Source: Actinacidiphila paucisporea (lineage in GTDB: Bacteria > Actinomycetota > Actinomycetes > Streptomycetales > Streptomycetaceae). Taken from it: a DNA stretch of 64,000 nt. Shown piece after piece: positions 26,068 through 36,152 of this stretch. The first letter of the stretch is position 1. Every line of letters starts with the position of its first letter. The position numbers and the translations under genes were made by a program. The notes below the pieces were generated by a model that did no database searches, was not told where the DNA came from, and worked only from the letters and a program-made list of their open reading frames with translations. Location: contig NZ_FRBI01000002.1 in assembly GCF_900142575.1 (NCBI RefSeq), positions 310,001-374,000 on the forward strand, in the 5' to 3' direction.

Positions 26068-27648
26068 ATGGCACGCGTCAGCGTCGTCGTGATTTCGTAC
26101 AATGACGTGGACCATGTCACCACCGCGGTGCGATCCGCCCTGGCGCAGGGTGACGAGGTCGGCGAGGTGATCGTCGTGGACGACTGCTCGACCGACGGCA
26201 CCGCTGAGGCGGTCGGCGCCCTCGCCGACGACGCACGGGTGCGGGTGCTGCGCAGGACCGCCAACAGCGGCGGGTGCGGCACCCCCCGCAACGACGGCAT
26301 GACCGCCGCGACGTATCCCTACCTGCTGTTCCTCGACAGCGACGACGTCCTGCCGCCCGGCGCCGTGGACGCGCTGCTCGCGGCGGCCGACCGGCACACC
26401 GCGGACGTCGCCGCCGGGCGGGCGGTCCGCCGGGAGCTGCCCGACGGCCGGGAGACCGTCTGGGCGCCGGAGCTCTACGACACCGCGGCCGGCGCCAAAC
26501 TGCCCGGCACCCTCCTGCGAGGCGTCGCCGAGCACCCCGAGGTCCTCAAGGACACCCTGTCGGTCAACAAGCTCTACCGCACGGCCTTCCTGCGCGACCG
26601 CTCGCTGATCTTCCCCGACGGCGCCTTCCACTACGAGGACTTCGTCTTCACCGCCCGCCTCTACGCGGCCCGGCCCCGTATCGCCTACATCGACGCGCCG
26701 GTCTACACCTGGAACGTCCGGCGGCAGGCCGCCACCCAGTCCATCTCGCTGCGCCGGGCCGGCATCGCCAACTGGCGGCAGCGGATCGCCGCGCACCGGG
26801 AGGTCGTCGACACCTTCGAGGAGGCCGCGGCACACGACCTGGCGCTCGCCGCCCAGGCGAAGTTCCTCGACTACGACCTGCCGATGTACGTACGCGAGCT
26901 CCCGCAGCGCTCGGCGGCGTACGTCACCGACTGGTGGCGGGTCACCCGCGACTATGTGAGCGGTTTCGAGCGGGAGGCGGTCGCGAGGGCCTCGGTGCCG
27001 TCCCGCTGGATCGTGCGGGCGCTGACCGCGCCGGGCGCCGACCGGCCCGAGCCGGGCATCGCGGGGCTCGGGCGGCTGGTGGAGCTGGCCGGACGCCCGC
27101 CGCGGCTCGTACCGCCGTACGGCGACACCCCGCCGCCCGAGCTGGCCGAGCTGGAACCGCGCGAGCTGCCCGCCGTCGTGGACGCCATGGTGCAGACCGG
27201 CACGACCGCCAGGCTCACGCTGCGGGTGCACGACCTGTACGGACGGCTGGCCGCGCTGCACCCGGTGGCACTGCGGGTGGAACTGGTCGAGCGGGGCACC
27301 CCGGACGTCCCGACCAGCATGGAGACCCCGCTGGTGGGGGAGGGGGGGACCTGGTCGGCCGCCGTCCGGCTGAACACCGCCGAGCTGGCCCGCGGCGGAC
27401 GGCTCGCCGTCTGGCACGTCCGCGCGGAGATCCGCTACGCCGGTACGTCGCAGCGCACCCCGGTCGAGGTGCGGGCCGCGGACGGCCAGGCGTCGGGCCG
27501 TGGCGTCGTCCTGCGCCGCACCGGCCAGATCCTGCTGGTGCAGACGCACATCACCGGCGGCAGGTCCCTGGTCCTGCGCGTGGCGGACGGCATGGAGGGC
27601 GCCAGGCGGGTACTCGGCGCCCGGCTCCGCCGGCTGCGCCGCCGCTGA
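26068..27648 (+). CDS. Family 2 glycosyltransferase with long C-terminal domain
   Basis: About 526 residues; ATG 26068 has a GCGAGGA ribosome-binding site seven bases upstream. The N-terminal GT-A domain (1-230) has VVVISYNDVDHV, VIVVDDCSTDGT and the DxD-like FLDSDDVL, plus NKLYRTAFLRD, a motif common to teichoic-acid-type GT2 enzymes. The C-terminal 290 residues form a beta-rich region seen in similar actinomycete surface-polymer enzymes, without an identified fold. It lies on the opposite strand from the main operon and converges with the GT-C-like gene at a strong terminator. Confidence 0.85.
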   Translation: MARVSVVVISYNDVDHVTTAVRSALAQGDEVGEVIVVDDCSTDGTAEAVGALADDARVRVLRRTANSGGCGTPRNDGMTAATYPYLLFLDSDDVLPPGAVDALLAAADRHTADVAAGRAVRRELPDGRETVWAPELYDTAAGAKLPGTLLRGVAEHPEVLKDTLSVNKLYRTAFLRDRSLIFPDGAFHYEDFVFTARLYAARPRIAYIDAPVYTWNVRRQAATQSISLRRAGIANWRQRIAAHREVVDTFEEAAAHDLALAAQAKFLDYDLPMYVRELPQRSAAYVTDWWRVTRDYVSGFEREAVARASVPSRWIVRALTAPGADRPEPGIAGLGRLVELAGRPPRLVPPYGDTPPPELAELEPRELPAVVDAMVQTGTTARLTLRVHDLYGRLAALHPVALRVELVERGTPDVPTSMETPLVGEGGTWSAAVRLNTAELARGGRLAVWHVRAEIRYAGTSQRTPVEVRAADGQASGRGVVLRRTGQILLVQTHITGGRSLVLRVADGMEGARRVLGARLRRLRRR

Positions 27649-27672
27649 CCGCGCGGCTCGCCCCTGGACGCA

Positions 27673-27712
27673 CCGGTGGGGTGCCGCCTGACCACAGGCG
27701 GCACCCCACCGG
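27673..27712. terminator. Bidirectional terminator between convergent glycopolymer genes
   Basis: A perfect 18-bp stem, 27673-27690 with 27695-27712, with loop ACCA, core GGTGGGGTGCCGCCTG. It lies between the stops of the GT2 (+) and the GT-C-like gene (-). Confidence 0.85.
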
Positions 27713-27736
27713 GCTTGAGCAACGGCTCCCGGGCCG

Positions 27737-29287
27737 TCAGACGGGAGACGGCGCGGCCGGCCGCTCCTCCTCGACAGCCTGCGCGGGTCGCGGGATCGGC
27801 CGCGGCTTCGGCTTGGCGGTGTCCGGCCCCAGGGTCAGCCTGGAGCGCACGGTGAGCAGCGGCAGGAAGAAGAAGCCGATGAACATCGGGGCGACCATGT
27901 AGCGGAAGAGCGGTGCCGGATTCGCCGCCAGCACGCAGAACTGCAGGCCGAAGGTGAAGGCCGCCAGCGCCACCAGCCCACGCTGCCGGCGCTTGCGGGC
28001 CAGCAGGAGCACGACGGCGTAGCTCGCGTAGCACCACACCGCGCCGCGGAAGAACAGCCAGTCCAGCTGCGGCAGCTTGGACGCCTTGAAGGCGAACAGC
28101 GCGCCGGTGTGCAGGGTGTCCGACAGCGGGCGCATCTTCAGGATGGGGCGGTACTTGCTGTGCTTGATCTGCGGGTTCCAGTCCGCCCAGCCGAAGAGGT
28201 TGTCCGGGGTGCTGGGCGTGGAGATCAGCGTGTAGCCGATCTTGTCCGCAGGACCGGGCCAGATCGCCCAGGCGATGTGCGAGCGGCAGAGCCGGGCGCC
28301 GATGAGCACGTCGGGGGTGCGCTTGGCGACCTCGGACCAGATGTCGAGCAGCTGGCTGTTCAGCCTGGCCGCCTCGGGGCGGTTCATGGGCGCGGCCATC
28401 GCCGGGTCGGCCGAGTAGCACGTGGAGGCGGCGCCTCCCCAGTGGCTGAGCGGTGCGACCTGCTTCATGATCGACAGGTCGTGCGCGGAGAAGGTCTGCG
28501 GGACCTTGCCGTAGGCCACGGCGATGTCCGCGTACTGCATCGCGTAGACCTGGTCCTTCGTCGGCGTCTTGATGCCCACGGCCGGGTAGACGATCGTCTG
28601 GAGGACCGCGGAGATCACCACCGGGACGATCGTCGCGGCGAGCACCCAGCGGCGCACCTTGGGCAGCGTGAACAGCAGCACCGGGGCCGCGAACAGCATC
28701 ACCAGCAGGCCGTTGGTACGGAAGACGCCCATGCACAGGCAGCCGAGGAAGAGCAGCCCCATCTCGCGGTAGAAGGCCCGGTCACGCTGCTCGGAACGCC
28801 CGCGCAGCCGTCGTGCGACCAGGCGTCCGGTCGCGGCGAAGGCGAGCAGCGCCCCGATGGTGTAGGGCACGTCCTTCCACACGAAGACCACGAAGCTGCC
28901 GGTCGACGGCAGCAGCACCGCGACCGCGGCGGCCGGCAGGCTCCAGCGGGCCCGTACCCCGAAGTCGCGCAGCATCACGCAGGTGTACGCGATCGTCGCG
29001 GACATCGCGATCGTCTGGAGCAGGGTGAGGGGCCACAGGTCGCCCGTGGTGTTGAGGGAGACCCAGACCATGGAGTCGTAGACCACCGAGTGGTTCGACA
29101 TCCAGTGGTCCGTCGTGACGTGCCACACGTAGGCGATGGAGTCGTAGCTCATCGCGCCCGGGTAGAAGGCCGCCCACCACAGCAGCAGCACCACCTGCGG
29201 GATGGCGTAGGCGGCGATGGGCAGCCGCCGGTGCGGCGGGATCTTCGCTAGCAGGTCGCGCGCTTCGGAGGTGTACGGAATTTTCAA
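27737..29287 (-). CDS. Multi-pass membrane protein, possible GT-C-type glycosyltransferase
   Basis: A 516-residue protein with about 10-12 membrane helices. It starts with TTG at 29287, overlapping the stop of the preceding gene (TTGA). After the first helix is PGAMSYDSIAYVWHV with an acidic residue in the first outer loop, the arrangement expected for GT-C transferases that use polyprenyl-phosphate sugars. VWKDVPYTIGALLAF and a long extracellular loop (about 265-400) follow. It may be the partner that uses the sugar delivered by the GtrA/GtrB pair. The family name is uncertain. Confidence 0.65.
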   Translation of the reverse strand: MKIPYTSEARDLLAKIPPHRRLPIAAYAIPQVVLLLWWAAFYPGAMSYDSIAYVWHVTTDHWMSNHSVVYDSMVWVSLNTTGDLWPLTLLQTIAMSATIAYTCVMLRDFGVRARWSLPAAAVAVLLPSTGSFVVFVWKDVPYTIGALLAFAATGRLVARRLRGRSEQRDRAFYREMGLLFLGCLCMGVFRTNGLLVMLFAAPVLLFTLPKVRRWVLAATIVPVVISAVLQTIVYPAVGIKTPTKDQVYAMQYADIAVAYGKVPQTFSAHDLSIMKQVAPLSHWGGAASTCYSADPAMAAPMNRPEAARLNSQLLDIWSEVAKRTPDVLIGARLCRSHIAWAIWPGPADKIGYTLISTPSTPDNLFGWADWNPQIKHSKYRPILKMRPLSDTLHTGALFAFKASKLPQLDWLFFRGAVWCYASYAVVLLLARKRRQRGLVALAAFTFGLQFCVLAANPAPLFRYMVAPMFIGFFFLPLLTVRSRLTLGPDTAKPKPRPIPRPAQAVEEERPAAPSPV

Positions 29288-32200
29288 CGGGACTCCGCGA
29301 TGGATGGGCTGGAAGACGAAGCAGCGGCGAGCTGGACCATGCGGTCGATGACCCGATCGGCGGCGTGCCCGTCGTCGAGATCGCAGAAGAGGTCCTGGAA
29401 CGCCTGATACGCACCCGCATAGTGGTCCGCGGTGCTGTCGATGTTGCGAAGAGCCGCGATCAACTCGTCCGACGAATGGATCAGCGGGCCCGGTGCCTTC
29501 TCCTCGAAGTCGAAGTAGAACCCGCGCAACCGGTCCCGGTAGTGCTCGAGATCGTAGGTGAAGAAGAGCATCGGGCGCCCGGTGTTCGCGAAGTCGAACA
29601 TCAGGGACGAGTAGTCGGTGATCAGGATGTCCGAGATGAGGAACAGCTCACCGATCTCGGGATAGTCGGAGACGTCCCACACGAAGCCGTTGCCCGCGCC
29701 GGGGACCGAGTCAACGATGTTCGCGTGCTTGCGGACCAGCAGGACGTGGTCGTCGCCCAGTGCCCGCGACGCCTCCTCCAGATCGATCCGCATGTCGAAC
29801 TTGTAGTTGCCCGCCCGGTAGAACTGGTCGTCCCGCCAGGTCGGTGCGTACAGCACCACCCGCTTGCCCTCAGGCAGCCCGATGGCCTCCCGGACCGCGC
29901 GGGCCCGGTCCTGCTGGTCGGGCGCGCGCAGCAGGTCGTTGCGCGGGTAGCCCGACTCCAGGATCTCCCCGTCGTAGGCGAAGGCCCGCTTCATGATCGG
30001 CGTGCTGAACCGGTTGGGGGAGACCAGGAAACTCCACTGCGGGGTCTCCTCCGACACCTTCGCCAGGTACTGGCGGTCGGCGAACTGGACGCTGTCGATG
30101 TCGTGCGCGATCCGCTTGAGCGGGGTGCCGTGCCAGGTCTGGACGATGACCTGGCCCTCGCGGCGGCGGATCCAGTGCGGCAGGTGCGAGTTGTAGACGA
30201 TGTAGCGGCTCTCGGCGAGTGCGGCGTACCACTCCTTGCTCCAGCAGCGCAGCGCGGTGGCACCCGGCGGAACCTCGGCCTGGCCGTCCTGGACGACCCA
30301 CAGGTGCTCGATGTCGGTACCCCGGCGGATCAGCTCCTCGAAGACGGCCCGCGGCGAGTCCGAGTACTGCCGGCCGTTGAAGCTGGCGTACATCACCTGC
30401 TCCTTGAGCGGCGCCGTCCTGGAGCCCTCGTAGACCTCGGTGCGCAGTCGGCGCTGCCGGTAGCGCCCGGCCTCCGCCTCGGTGAGGTCGCTGTCGGACC
30501 TGACGTACAGCCGGTCGAAGAAGCGGCTGCCGACGCTGTAGTCGCGGCCGTTGGCCACCAGGGAGAGCGGCATGTCCGGTCGCACGGCGGGGGTGATACG
30601 CACGGGGTAGCTGTCCTGGCTGCCCTCCTCGCGCAGGAACACGTACCACCGGCCGCTGCGCAGCGGCTTGGGCCCGCTCAGCCTGCTCTGCGGGACGGGC
30701 CGGAATTCGGCGCGGAAGCGGCCGTCCGTGACGGTGACCGGGTAGAGGTGCTCCTCGGCCTGCCGGCTGTGCCGGAGCACCAGGCTCAGCGGGCGCTGCG
30801 GTACGCAGGGAAGCGAGCCCTCCACCAGCAGCGTGTCCTGCGCCGACCGGGTGACCGTGTCGGCCACTCCCTGGACCGGCTGGGTACGCAGCACCAGCCC
30901 GCCGGTCGGGCTGCCGGTGACGTAGACGGCACGGTCGCCCCAGGCGAGCGTGTCCTGCCCGCTGATCGGGTACTGCCGCGCCGGGGTCTGCTCGCCGCCG
31001 GCCACCGCGATCGCGACGGCGCCACCGCCGGACCCGGCCAGTTCCAGCGTCCAGGACTCGGTGCGGTCGGGGTTGCCCGAGTCGCGGCCGGGGACGTCCA
31101 GGGAGCGGACGTCGACGGTCGCGGTGAAGGTCCGGCTGCCGTCGCCCTGGGTGTGCAGCGCGGCCGGCACCTCGAAGGAGTCGCCGGTCGATCCCTGGGT
31201 GAGGCGCAGCACCGCACCGGCCGGCAGGTCGCCGGTCAGCACGCCGTCGATCCGGATGCCGCCGCCCACGGCCTCGTGGCCGGTGAGCTTGGCCCGTACC
31301 CGCTCCACCCGGATGTACAGGTGGTCGTCGGAGATGTACGGCACCACCCGCACGTCGGGCGCGACCCAGTGGGGCGAGGGGCTCTCGGCGCTGCCCGTCA
31401 GGCCCGCCTTGATCCGGCTGCGGCGGGCCAGGCTCTGCTCCACCGCGCCGACCGTCAGCCGCCAGGTGCCCTCCTGCCACGACCCGCGGTGCTTGAGCTT
31501 GTCCGGGTCGAGGGTGAAGGTGAAACCCGACCAGTCGTAGGAGTGCAGGGACTGCCAGGAGGACACCGTTGCCTCGGCGCAGTGGGTGCGCCGCATCCGG
31601 ACGGCGACGCTGCGCCGGCTGCCCGCCTCACGCAGCAGGGCCACCCGCAGTGAGCCCCCGGGGCGCTGCACGTCCAGGTTCCTGATGTAGGCGTAGCCGC
31701 CGACGTGCAGCTTCCCCTGCTGCCACTGCACCACCTCGGCCCGCGCCCGCATGGCCAGCTCCTGGCTGAGCCGCAGCACCTCGCGGGGTACGGGGACCTG
31801 GCGCCCGTTCAGCTGGGGGTAGTCGGCGTAGTGCCGCAGCCCGCTGCGGGCCACCGGGATCGCCTTGCCGAAATCCCTCTCGTACTGGACGAGTTCCAGG
31901 ACGTCGTCGACCAGGCCCTCGGTGATGAAATGGCATTTCAGGCGCATCGGCACCGGCAGCGACGTCAGCACCTCCGGGTCGACCCGGCTGAGGAAGTCCC
32001 TGCTGCCGTCCATGAAGGCCTGGCGGAATTCGTCGCCGGCCTCGCTGAGGACGTTCCAGAACAGCGGCAGCTCGTCGGTGATCGCGGCCTCGTCGTACCA
32101 GCGCTTGTAACCGCGGTATTCGGCCCCGGGCTGGGCGGCCAGGAAGCGGCTCACCGAGTCGAAGGACGTGATGCGGTCGCGTACGGACTTCGGCTCCGTC

Positions 32201-32868
32201 CGCTTCTGCGTGATGGAGGGGGCTCCCGCGGTGCGCTGCCGCCACTGGTAGATCGGCTCGCTGAGCACGTCGACCGCTTTCGCCCGGAAATGGGCGGGAA
32301 TGGTGACGGGTGCGTCCTCGTAGAGGATTCCGACCGGGAATGCGAAGTCGTGCGCGTCCCAGAACGTGCGGCGGAACACCTTGTTCCAGGCGGTCCTGTC
32401 GTAGAGCAGGCCCTTGTCGCGGGATATGTGGGTGCGCTCGCGGGGCTTGTTCAGCCGCTTCGCGTGCAACGCGGAGGGAGAGGTCTCGCCGGCGATCAGG
32501 ATGTCCACATTGCCGGAGACGAAATCAGAACCGGTCTTGTCGAGACTTGCTATGCACCGCTGGTAGGCGTCGGCGACCACAATGTCGTCGCTGTCGACGA
32601 ACGCCAGGAATTCACTGCCCTCGCTGAGGTGCAGAACACCGGTGTTCCTGGCCGCCCCGAGCCCGGCGTTCTGCTGTTCCACCACACGGATACGCGATTC
32701 CTTGGCCGCCCACTTGCGCGCGATCTCCAGGCTGCCGTCGGTGGAGCCGTCGTCCACGACGACGGCCTCCCAGTCCGTGAACGTCTGGTCGGCGAGTGAC
32801 TGCAGGCATTCGTCGAGGAACAACTCCACGTTGTAGACAGGGACTACCACCGAGAGACGCGGAGTCAT
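29284..32868 (-). CDS. GT2 - CDP-glycerol glycerophosphotransferase fusion (large, 1194 aa)
   Basis: Start ATG 32868 (MTPRLSVVVPVYN). The N-terminal GT-A domain (about 1-300) has VVVDDGSTDGS and FVDSDDIV. The middle 400 or so residues are beta-rich and unassigned. The C-terminal TagF-type glycerophosphotransferase (about 800-1180) has the family motifs WHGTPLKR, SGYPRNDLL, YAPTWRDD and DYSSLMFDFA. It should add a sugar and polymerise or prime glycerol- or ribitol-phosphate units on a wall teichoic acid-like chain at the inner membrane face. The preceding fusion gene ends 42 bases upstream. Confidence 0.9.
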   Translation of the reverse strand: MTPRLSVVVPVYNVELFLDECLQSLADQTFTDWEAVVVDDGSTDGSLEIARKWAAKESRIRVVEQQNAGLGAARNTGVLHLSEGSEFLAFVDSDDIVVADAYQRCIASLDKTGSDFVSGNVDILIAGETSPSALHAKRLNKPRERTHISRDKGLLYDRTAWNKVFRRTFWDAHDFAFPVGILYEDAPVTIPAHFRAKAVDVLSEPIYQWRQRTAGAPSITQKRTEPKSVRDRITSFDSVSRFLAAQPGAEYRGYKRWYDEAAITDELPLFWNVLSEAGDEFRQAFMDGSRDFLSRVDPEVLTSLPVPMRLKCHFITEGLVDDVLELVQYERDFGKAIPVARSGLRHYADYPQLNGRQVPVPREVLRLSQELAMRARAEVVQWQQGKLHVGGYAYIRNLDVQRPGGSLRVALLREAGSRRSVAVRMRRTHCAEATVSSWQSLHSYDWSGFTFTLDPDKLKHRGSWQEGTWRLTVGAVEQSLARRSRIKAGLTGSAESPSPHWVAPDVRVVPYISDDHLYIRVERVRAKLTGHEAVGGGIRIDGVLTGDLPAGAVLRLTQGSTGDSFEVPAALHTQGDGSRTFTATVDVRSLDVPGRDSGNPDRTESWTLELAGSGGGAVAIAVAGGEQTPARQYPISGQDTLAWGDRAVYVTGSPTGGLVLRTQPVQGVADTVTRSAQDTLLVEGSLPCVPQRPLSLVLRHSRQAEEHLYPVTVTDGRFRAEFRPVPQSRLSGPKPLRSGRWYVFLREEGSQDSYPVRITPAVRPDMPLSLVANGRDYSVGSRFFDRLYVRSDSDLTEAEAGRYRQRRLRTEVYEGSRTAPLKEQVMYASFNGRQYSDSPRAVFEELIRRGTDIEHLWVVQDGQAEVPPGATALRCWSKEWYAALAESRYIVYNSHLPHWIRRREGQVIVQTWHGTPLKRIAHDIDSVQFADRQYLAKVSEETPQWSFLVSPNRFSTPIMKRAFAYDGEILESGYPRNDLLRAPDQQDRARAVREAIGLPEGKRVVLYAPTWRDDQFYRAGNYKFDMRIDLEEASRALGDDHVLLVRKHANIVDSVPGAGNGFVWDVSDYPEIGELFLISDILITDYSSLMFDFANTGRPMLFFTYDLEHYRDRLRGFYFDFEEKAPGPLIHSSDELIAALRNIDSTADHYAGAYQAFQDLFCDLDDGHAADRVIDRMVQLAAASSSSPSIAESR

Positions 32869-32910
32869 CAGTGCGTTGCCTTTCTTTGCATATGCCGAGG
32901 GCGGCACATT

Positions 32911-35109
32911 TCACGGCCGAGGCGGCGCCGGACGGTCCGACAATGATACGACCGGCGGGACGGCCTCCTCGCCGAGGAAGATCCTTCGTACCACCCGCTC
33001 GGCCGCGAAACCGTCATCGAACTCACAGAACCTGGCCCGGAACCTCGCCCGTTCCTGTGTGTGCTCCTCGGTGTCCCACTCGCCCGACCTGAAGAGGCGG
33101 ACCAGGTCGTCCTCGGTGGAGACGACCGGGCCCGGAGGCAGCTTGTGGATGTCGAAATACGTTCCCCGCGTCGTCCGGTAGAGCTCCCAGTCGTTGGCAT
33201 AGACGACGATCGGGCGGTCGAGGTTGGCGTAGTCGAACATCGCGGACGAGTAATCCGTGAGCAGGCAGTCGGCCGCCAGGTAGAGCTGCTCCACGTCGGA
33301 GTGGCCGCTGACGTCCACCAGCCGGGCCTTGCCGGTCGCGTCCGCCTGCTCGGCTCCGCCGTCCTGGTAGTAGTAGTGGCCGCGGGCCAGCACCACATGG
33401 CCGGCGGGCAGGCGCTCGACGAACTGCTCGAGATCGACGGGGAAGTGCAGCTGACCGAGGTAGTCGCGGTGCGTCGGGGCGTAGAGGATCACCGTCGCGC
33501 CCTCGGGCAGGCCCAGCGCGCGCCGGGCCGCGGTCACCGCGGCGCGGTCGGCGGTGACGAGCACGTCGTTGCGCGGGTAGCCGTACTCCAGCGGTTCGTA
33601 CGCCGCCGGATAGCTGCGGTCCCATATCTTCGTGGTGTAGCTGTTCGCGGTGAGGCTGTAGTCCCAGTTGTCGACCCGGCGCATCAGGTCGGTCAGCTTC
33701 ATCGCGCCGAGCGCGGTCGGGTACTCCGCCAGGTCCACGCCCATCCGCTTGAGCGGGGTGCCGTGGTGCGTCTGCAGATGGACCTGCCCGGGCCGCTTGA
33801 CCAGGCTGCTGCCGAAGTTGACGTTGTTGACGAAATACCTCGCCCGCGCCACGGCCCTCCAGTACGCGAAGGATCCCGGGTGCACCCGGGCCGTGCCCCG
33901 CGGAAGCTCGGCCCGCACCCCGGCCTTCAGCACCCAGACCGTGCGGACGCCCGGCGCGAGTTCGAGCAGCTTGCGGTGCACCGCGGCGGGGTTGCAGGCG
34001 TAGCCGCTGTTCCAGTAGGCCGCGAAGACCGCCAGGTCGTCCCGTATCGGCAGCATCCGCTGTATTCGGTAGTACGTGCGCAGGACGGCCGTCCGCAGCG
34101 GCCGCTTCACCGGTGCCGCCGACTTCTTCGCCCTCCGCAGCAGTTTGCGGGCACGGGTCGCGGCCCCCCCGCGGCCGCCGCCGCCCGCGGGGGCCGCCGC
34201 CGCGTCCTGCCGTCCGGCGGGCACGTGCGCGGCCAGCGACCGGGCGCTGCGGGTCCTGAACTCCTCCAGGTCACCGGCCGGCAGGCGGCCCGGCGACCGC
34301 TCCACCGTCCGGTAGTGGTTGCGCATCAGGTCGTACAGCCGCGGCCGCCAGCTGTCGAACCGCGGGTTGGCGTCGATGAAGCCGAAGGTCCGCTCGTACT
34401 GGTCGATGACGTCGAAGTGCTTGCGGCTCGTGCTGTGCAGGATGCTGCCCTGCCGCCGCTGGCGGTAGTGCACGCACACCCGGTCGAGCAGCGCGATGCT
34501 CTCCGCGGCGAAGAGCACCGGATACGTCCAGGGGGTGTCCTCGTAGTAGCCCGGCGGGAATTCCAGGCCCCAGCGCTCGACGAAGTCCCGGCGGTAGGCC
34601 TTGTTCCAGGCGACCTGGAGCAGGGCCAGCAGGTCGGGGTGGTCCTGCAGGGTCACCACGGGCTGTGACGCGCCGGACAGGACGGCCGCGCGGGTGTTGC
34701 GTACCGTGCGGCCGTCCCAGGTGGTCCGTGCGTAGTCGAAGACCAGCAGCTCGGGGTCGCCGGTCTCCGCCAGCCGGCGGTCGATCGCCGCCAGCGAGCC
34801 GGGCAGCATCGTGTCGTCGCTGTCGACGAAGAGCAGGTAGGTGCCGGAGGCCTTGGCCATGCCGGCGTTCCTGGCCCGGCCGAGGCCGACGTTCTCCGGC
34901 AGCCGCAGCGAGACGACCCGGGGGTCGGCGGCCGCGTACTCGTCCATGATCTCGCCGGAGGCGTCGGGGGAGCAGTCGTCCACCGCGATGATCTCGAAGT
35001 CCTCGAACGACTGCTGGAGCAGCGAGTCCAGACAGTCCCGCACGTACGCCTCGACGCCGTGGGCAGGGACAACGATGCTGAACCGCGGCGAGTTGGGCTG
35101 AGAGGGCAT
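32911..35109 (-). CDS. GT2 - CDP-glycerol glycerophosphotransferase fusion (732 aa)
   Basis: The second, shorter fusion. A GT-A domain (about 1-290; VVPAHGVEAYVRD, IIAVDDCSPDAS, FVDSDDTM) is joined through a Lys/Arg-rich linker (about 300-340) to a TagF-like domain (about 355-715). The TagF motifs are THHGTPLKRMG, YGYPRNDVLV, YAPTHRDYLG and DYSSAMFDYA. The family transfers polyol-phosphate from CDP-glycerol. With its larger neighbour it probably builds alternating sugar and polyol-phosphate units. The ATG at 35109 is preceded by AGGGA. The GT2 gene upstream ends 115 bases away. Confidence 0.9.
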   Translation of the reverse strand: MPSQPNSPRFSIVVPAHGVEAYVRDCLDSLLQQSFEDFEIIAVDDCSPDASGEIMDEYAAADPRVVSLRLPENVGLGRARNAGMAKASGTYLLFVDSDDTMLPGSLAAIDRRLAETGDPELLVFDYARTTWDGRTVRNTRAAVLSGASQPVVTLQDHPDLLALLQVAWNKAYRRDFVERWGLEFPPGYYEDTPWTYPVLFAAESIALLDRVCVHYRQRRQGSILHSTSRKHFDVIDQYERTFGFIDANPRFDSWRPRLYDLMRNHYRTVERSPGRLPAGDLEEFRTRSARSLAAHVPAGRQDAAAAPAGGGGRGGAATRARKLLRRAKKSAAPVKRPLRTAVLRTYYRIQRMLPIRDDLAVFAAYWNSGYACNPAAVHRKLLELAPGVRTVWVLKAGVRAELPRGTARVHPGSFAYWRAVARARYFVNNVNFGSSLVKRPGQVHLQTHHGTPLKRMGVDLAEYPTALGAMKLTDLMRRVDNWDYSLTANSYTTKIWDRSYPAAYEPLEYGYPRNDVLVTADRAAVTAARRALGLPEGATVILYAPTHRDYLGQLHFPVDLEQFVERLPAGHVVLARGHYYYQDGGAEQADATGKARLVDVSGHSDVEQLYLAADCLLTDYSSAMFDYANLDRPIVVYANDWELYRTTRGTYFDIHKLPPGPVVSTEDDLVRLFRSGEWDTEEHTQERARFRARFCEFDDGFAAERVVRRIFLGEEAVPPVVSLSDRPAPPRP

Positions 35110-35224
35110 TGAGCGTGATCCCTAGCGTTCCAGGAGGCGACCGGTGGGGCGGGCAGGCGGGGCGGCGAGGGGGACCGGAGGGACCGCAGGGGTCACCGGT
35201 GACCGGGGGCCGGAGCGGAAGAGA

Positions 35225-36142
35225 CTACTCCTGCCCGGCGGCGGGCTGCTTGCGGCCCCCGGCGAAGGCGTGCGTCAGCAGCGTCCTGAGCGCGGTGAAC
35301 TGGCGGGAGCGCAGCGCGCCGGGCACCATGCTCAGGGCGTGCAGCCGCATCGACACATGCCGCCGTGCCGCCCGCGCCGCCTTGTGCCAGCCGTGCTCGT
35401 CCATGGCGTCGGCCACACCGGCGAAGTAGCGGCGCGCCTCGCCGAAGCGGGCGCCGGACATCGCCTCGTGCGACGACAGGCTGGTGGAGTGCCTGCGGTA
35501 GCGGAAGCAGACGGTGGGGTCTACGGCCAGCTGCTCACCGCGCTGCACCAGGTCGATGACCAGGGCCAGGTCCTGGATGACCGACAGGTCCTCGCGGAAG
35601 CTGATCTTCTTGACGATGTCGGACCGCCAGCACACCGAGGGGAAGTACAGCCAGTTCCCGCTGAGCAGGTTGGTCGCCAGCGGCTCCCCGCCGAGGACCA
35701 GCGCCTTGGTCGCGTCCGGCGCGTACAGCCGCCGCTTCACCTCGTCGACCAGCGTCTTCACCGGTTCGCCGTGCTCGTCGATGACCTGCACACCGGGCTG
35801 GTACATCGCGGCGTCCGGCGCGGCGGCGGCCATCGAGCGGATCGTGGCGACGTAGTCGGGCAGCATCAGGTCGTCGCTGCCCATCATCACGAAGTGGGAG
35901 TGCTCGACCAGGTCCACGCACTTGCGGAAGTTGCGGGTGATGCCGAGGTTCTGCTCGTTGCGCTGGTAACGCACCCGCTCGTCGTCGAGGCTCGCGAACC
36001 ACTCGGGCACGCCGGGCTCGCGGCCGTCGTCCACGACGGTCAGCCGCCAGTCCTTGTCGGACTGGTCGAGGATGCTGTTCACCGCCAGTTGCAGCAGGCC
36101 GGTGTCCCCGTAGTGGGGCAGCATGATGTCGATCGTGTCCAT
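35225..36142 (-). CDS. Family 2 glycosyltransferase (rhamnosyltransferase-like)
   Basis: A 305-residue single-domain GT-A enzyme without membrane helices. Seen are IMLPHYGDTGLL, TVVDDGREPG and the metal-binding MMGSDDLMLPDY. The C-terminal helices are rich in Arg and Lys and may contact the membrane. Enzymes of this shape near rfb genes commonly transfer rhamnose or a hexose to lipid-linked intermediates, but the donor is an inference from context. It starts 10 bases after the preceding GT gene in the same operon. Confidence 0.85.
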   Translation of the reverse strand: MDTIDIMLPHYGDTGLLQLAVNSILDQSDKDWRLTVVDDGREPGVPEWFASLDDERVRYQRNEQNLGITRNFRKCVDLVEHSHFVMMGSDDLMLPDYVATIRSMAAAAPDAAMYQPGVQVIDEHGEPVKTLVDEVKRRLYAPDATKALVLGGEPLATNLLSGNWLYFPSVCWRSDIVKKISFREDLSVIQDLALVIDLVQRGEQLAVDPTVCFRYRRHSTSLSSHEAMSGARFGEARRYFAGVADAMDEHGWHKAARAARRHVSMRLHALSMVPGALRSRQFTALRTLLTHAFAGGRKQPAAGQE

Positions 36143-36152
36143 GCGGGGTGCC

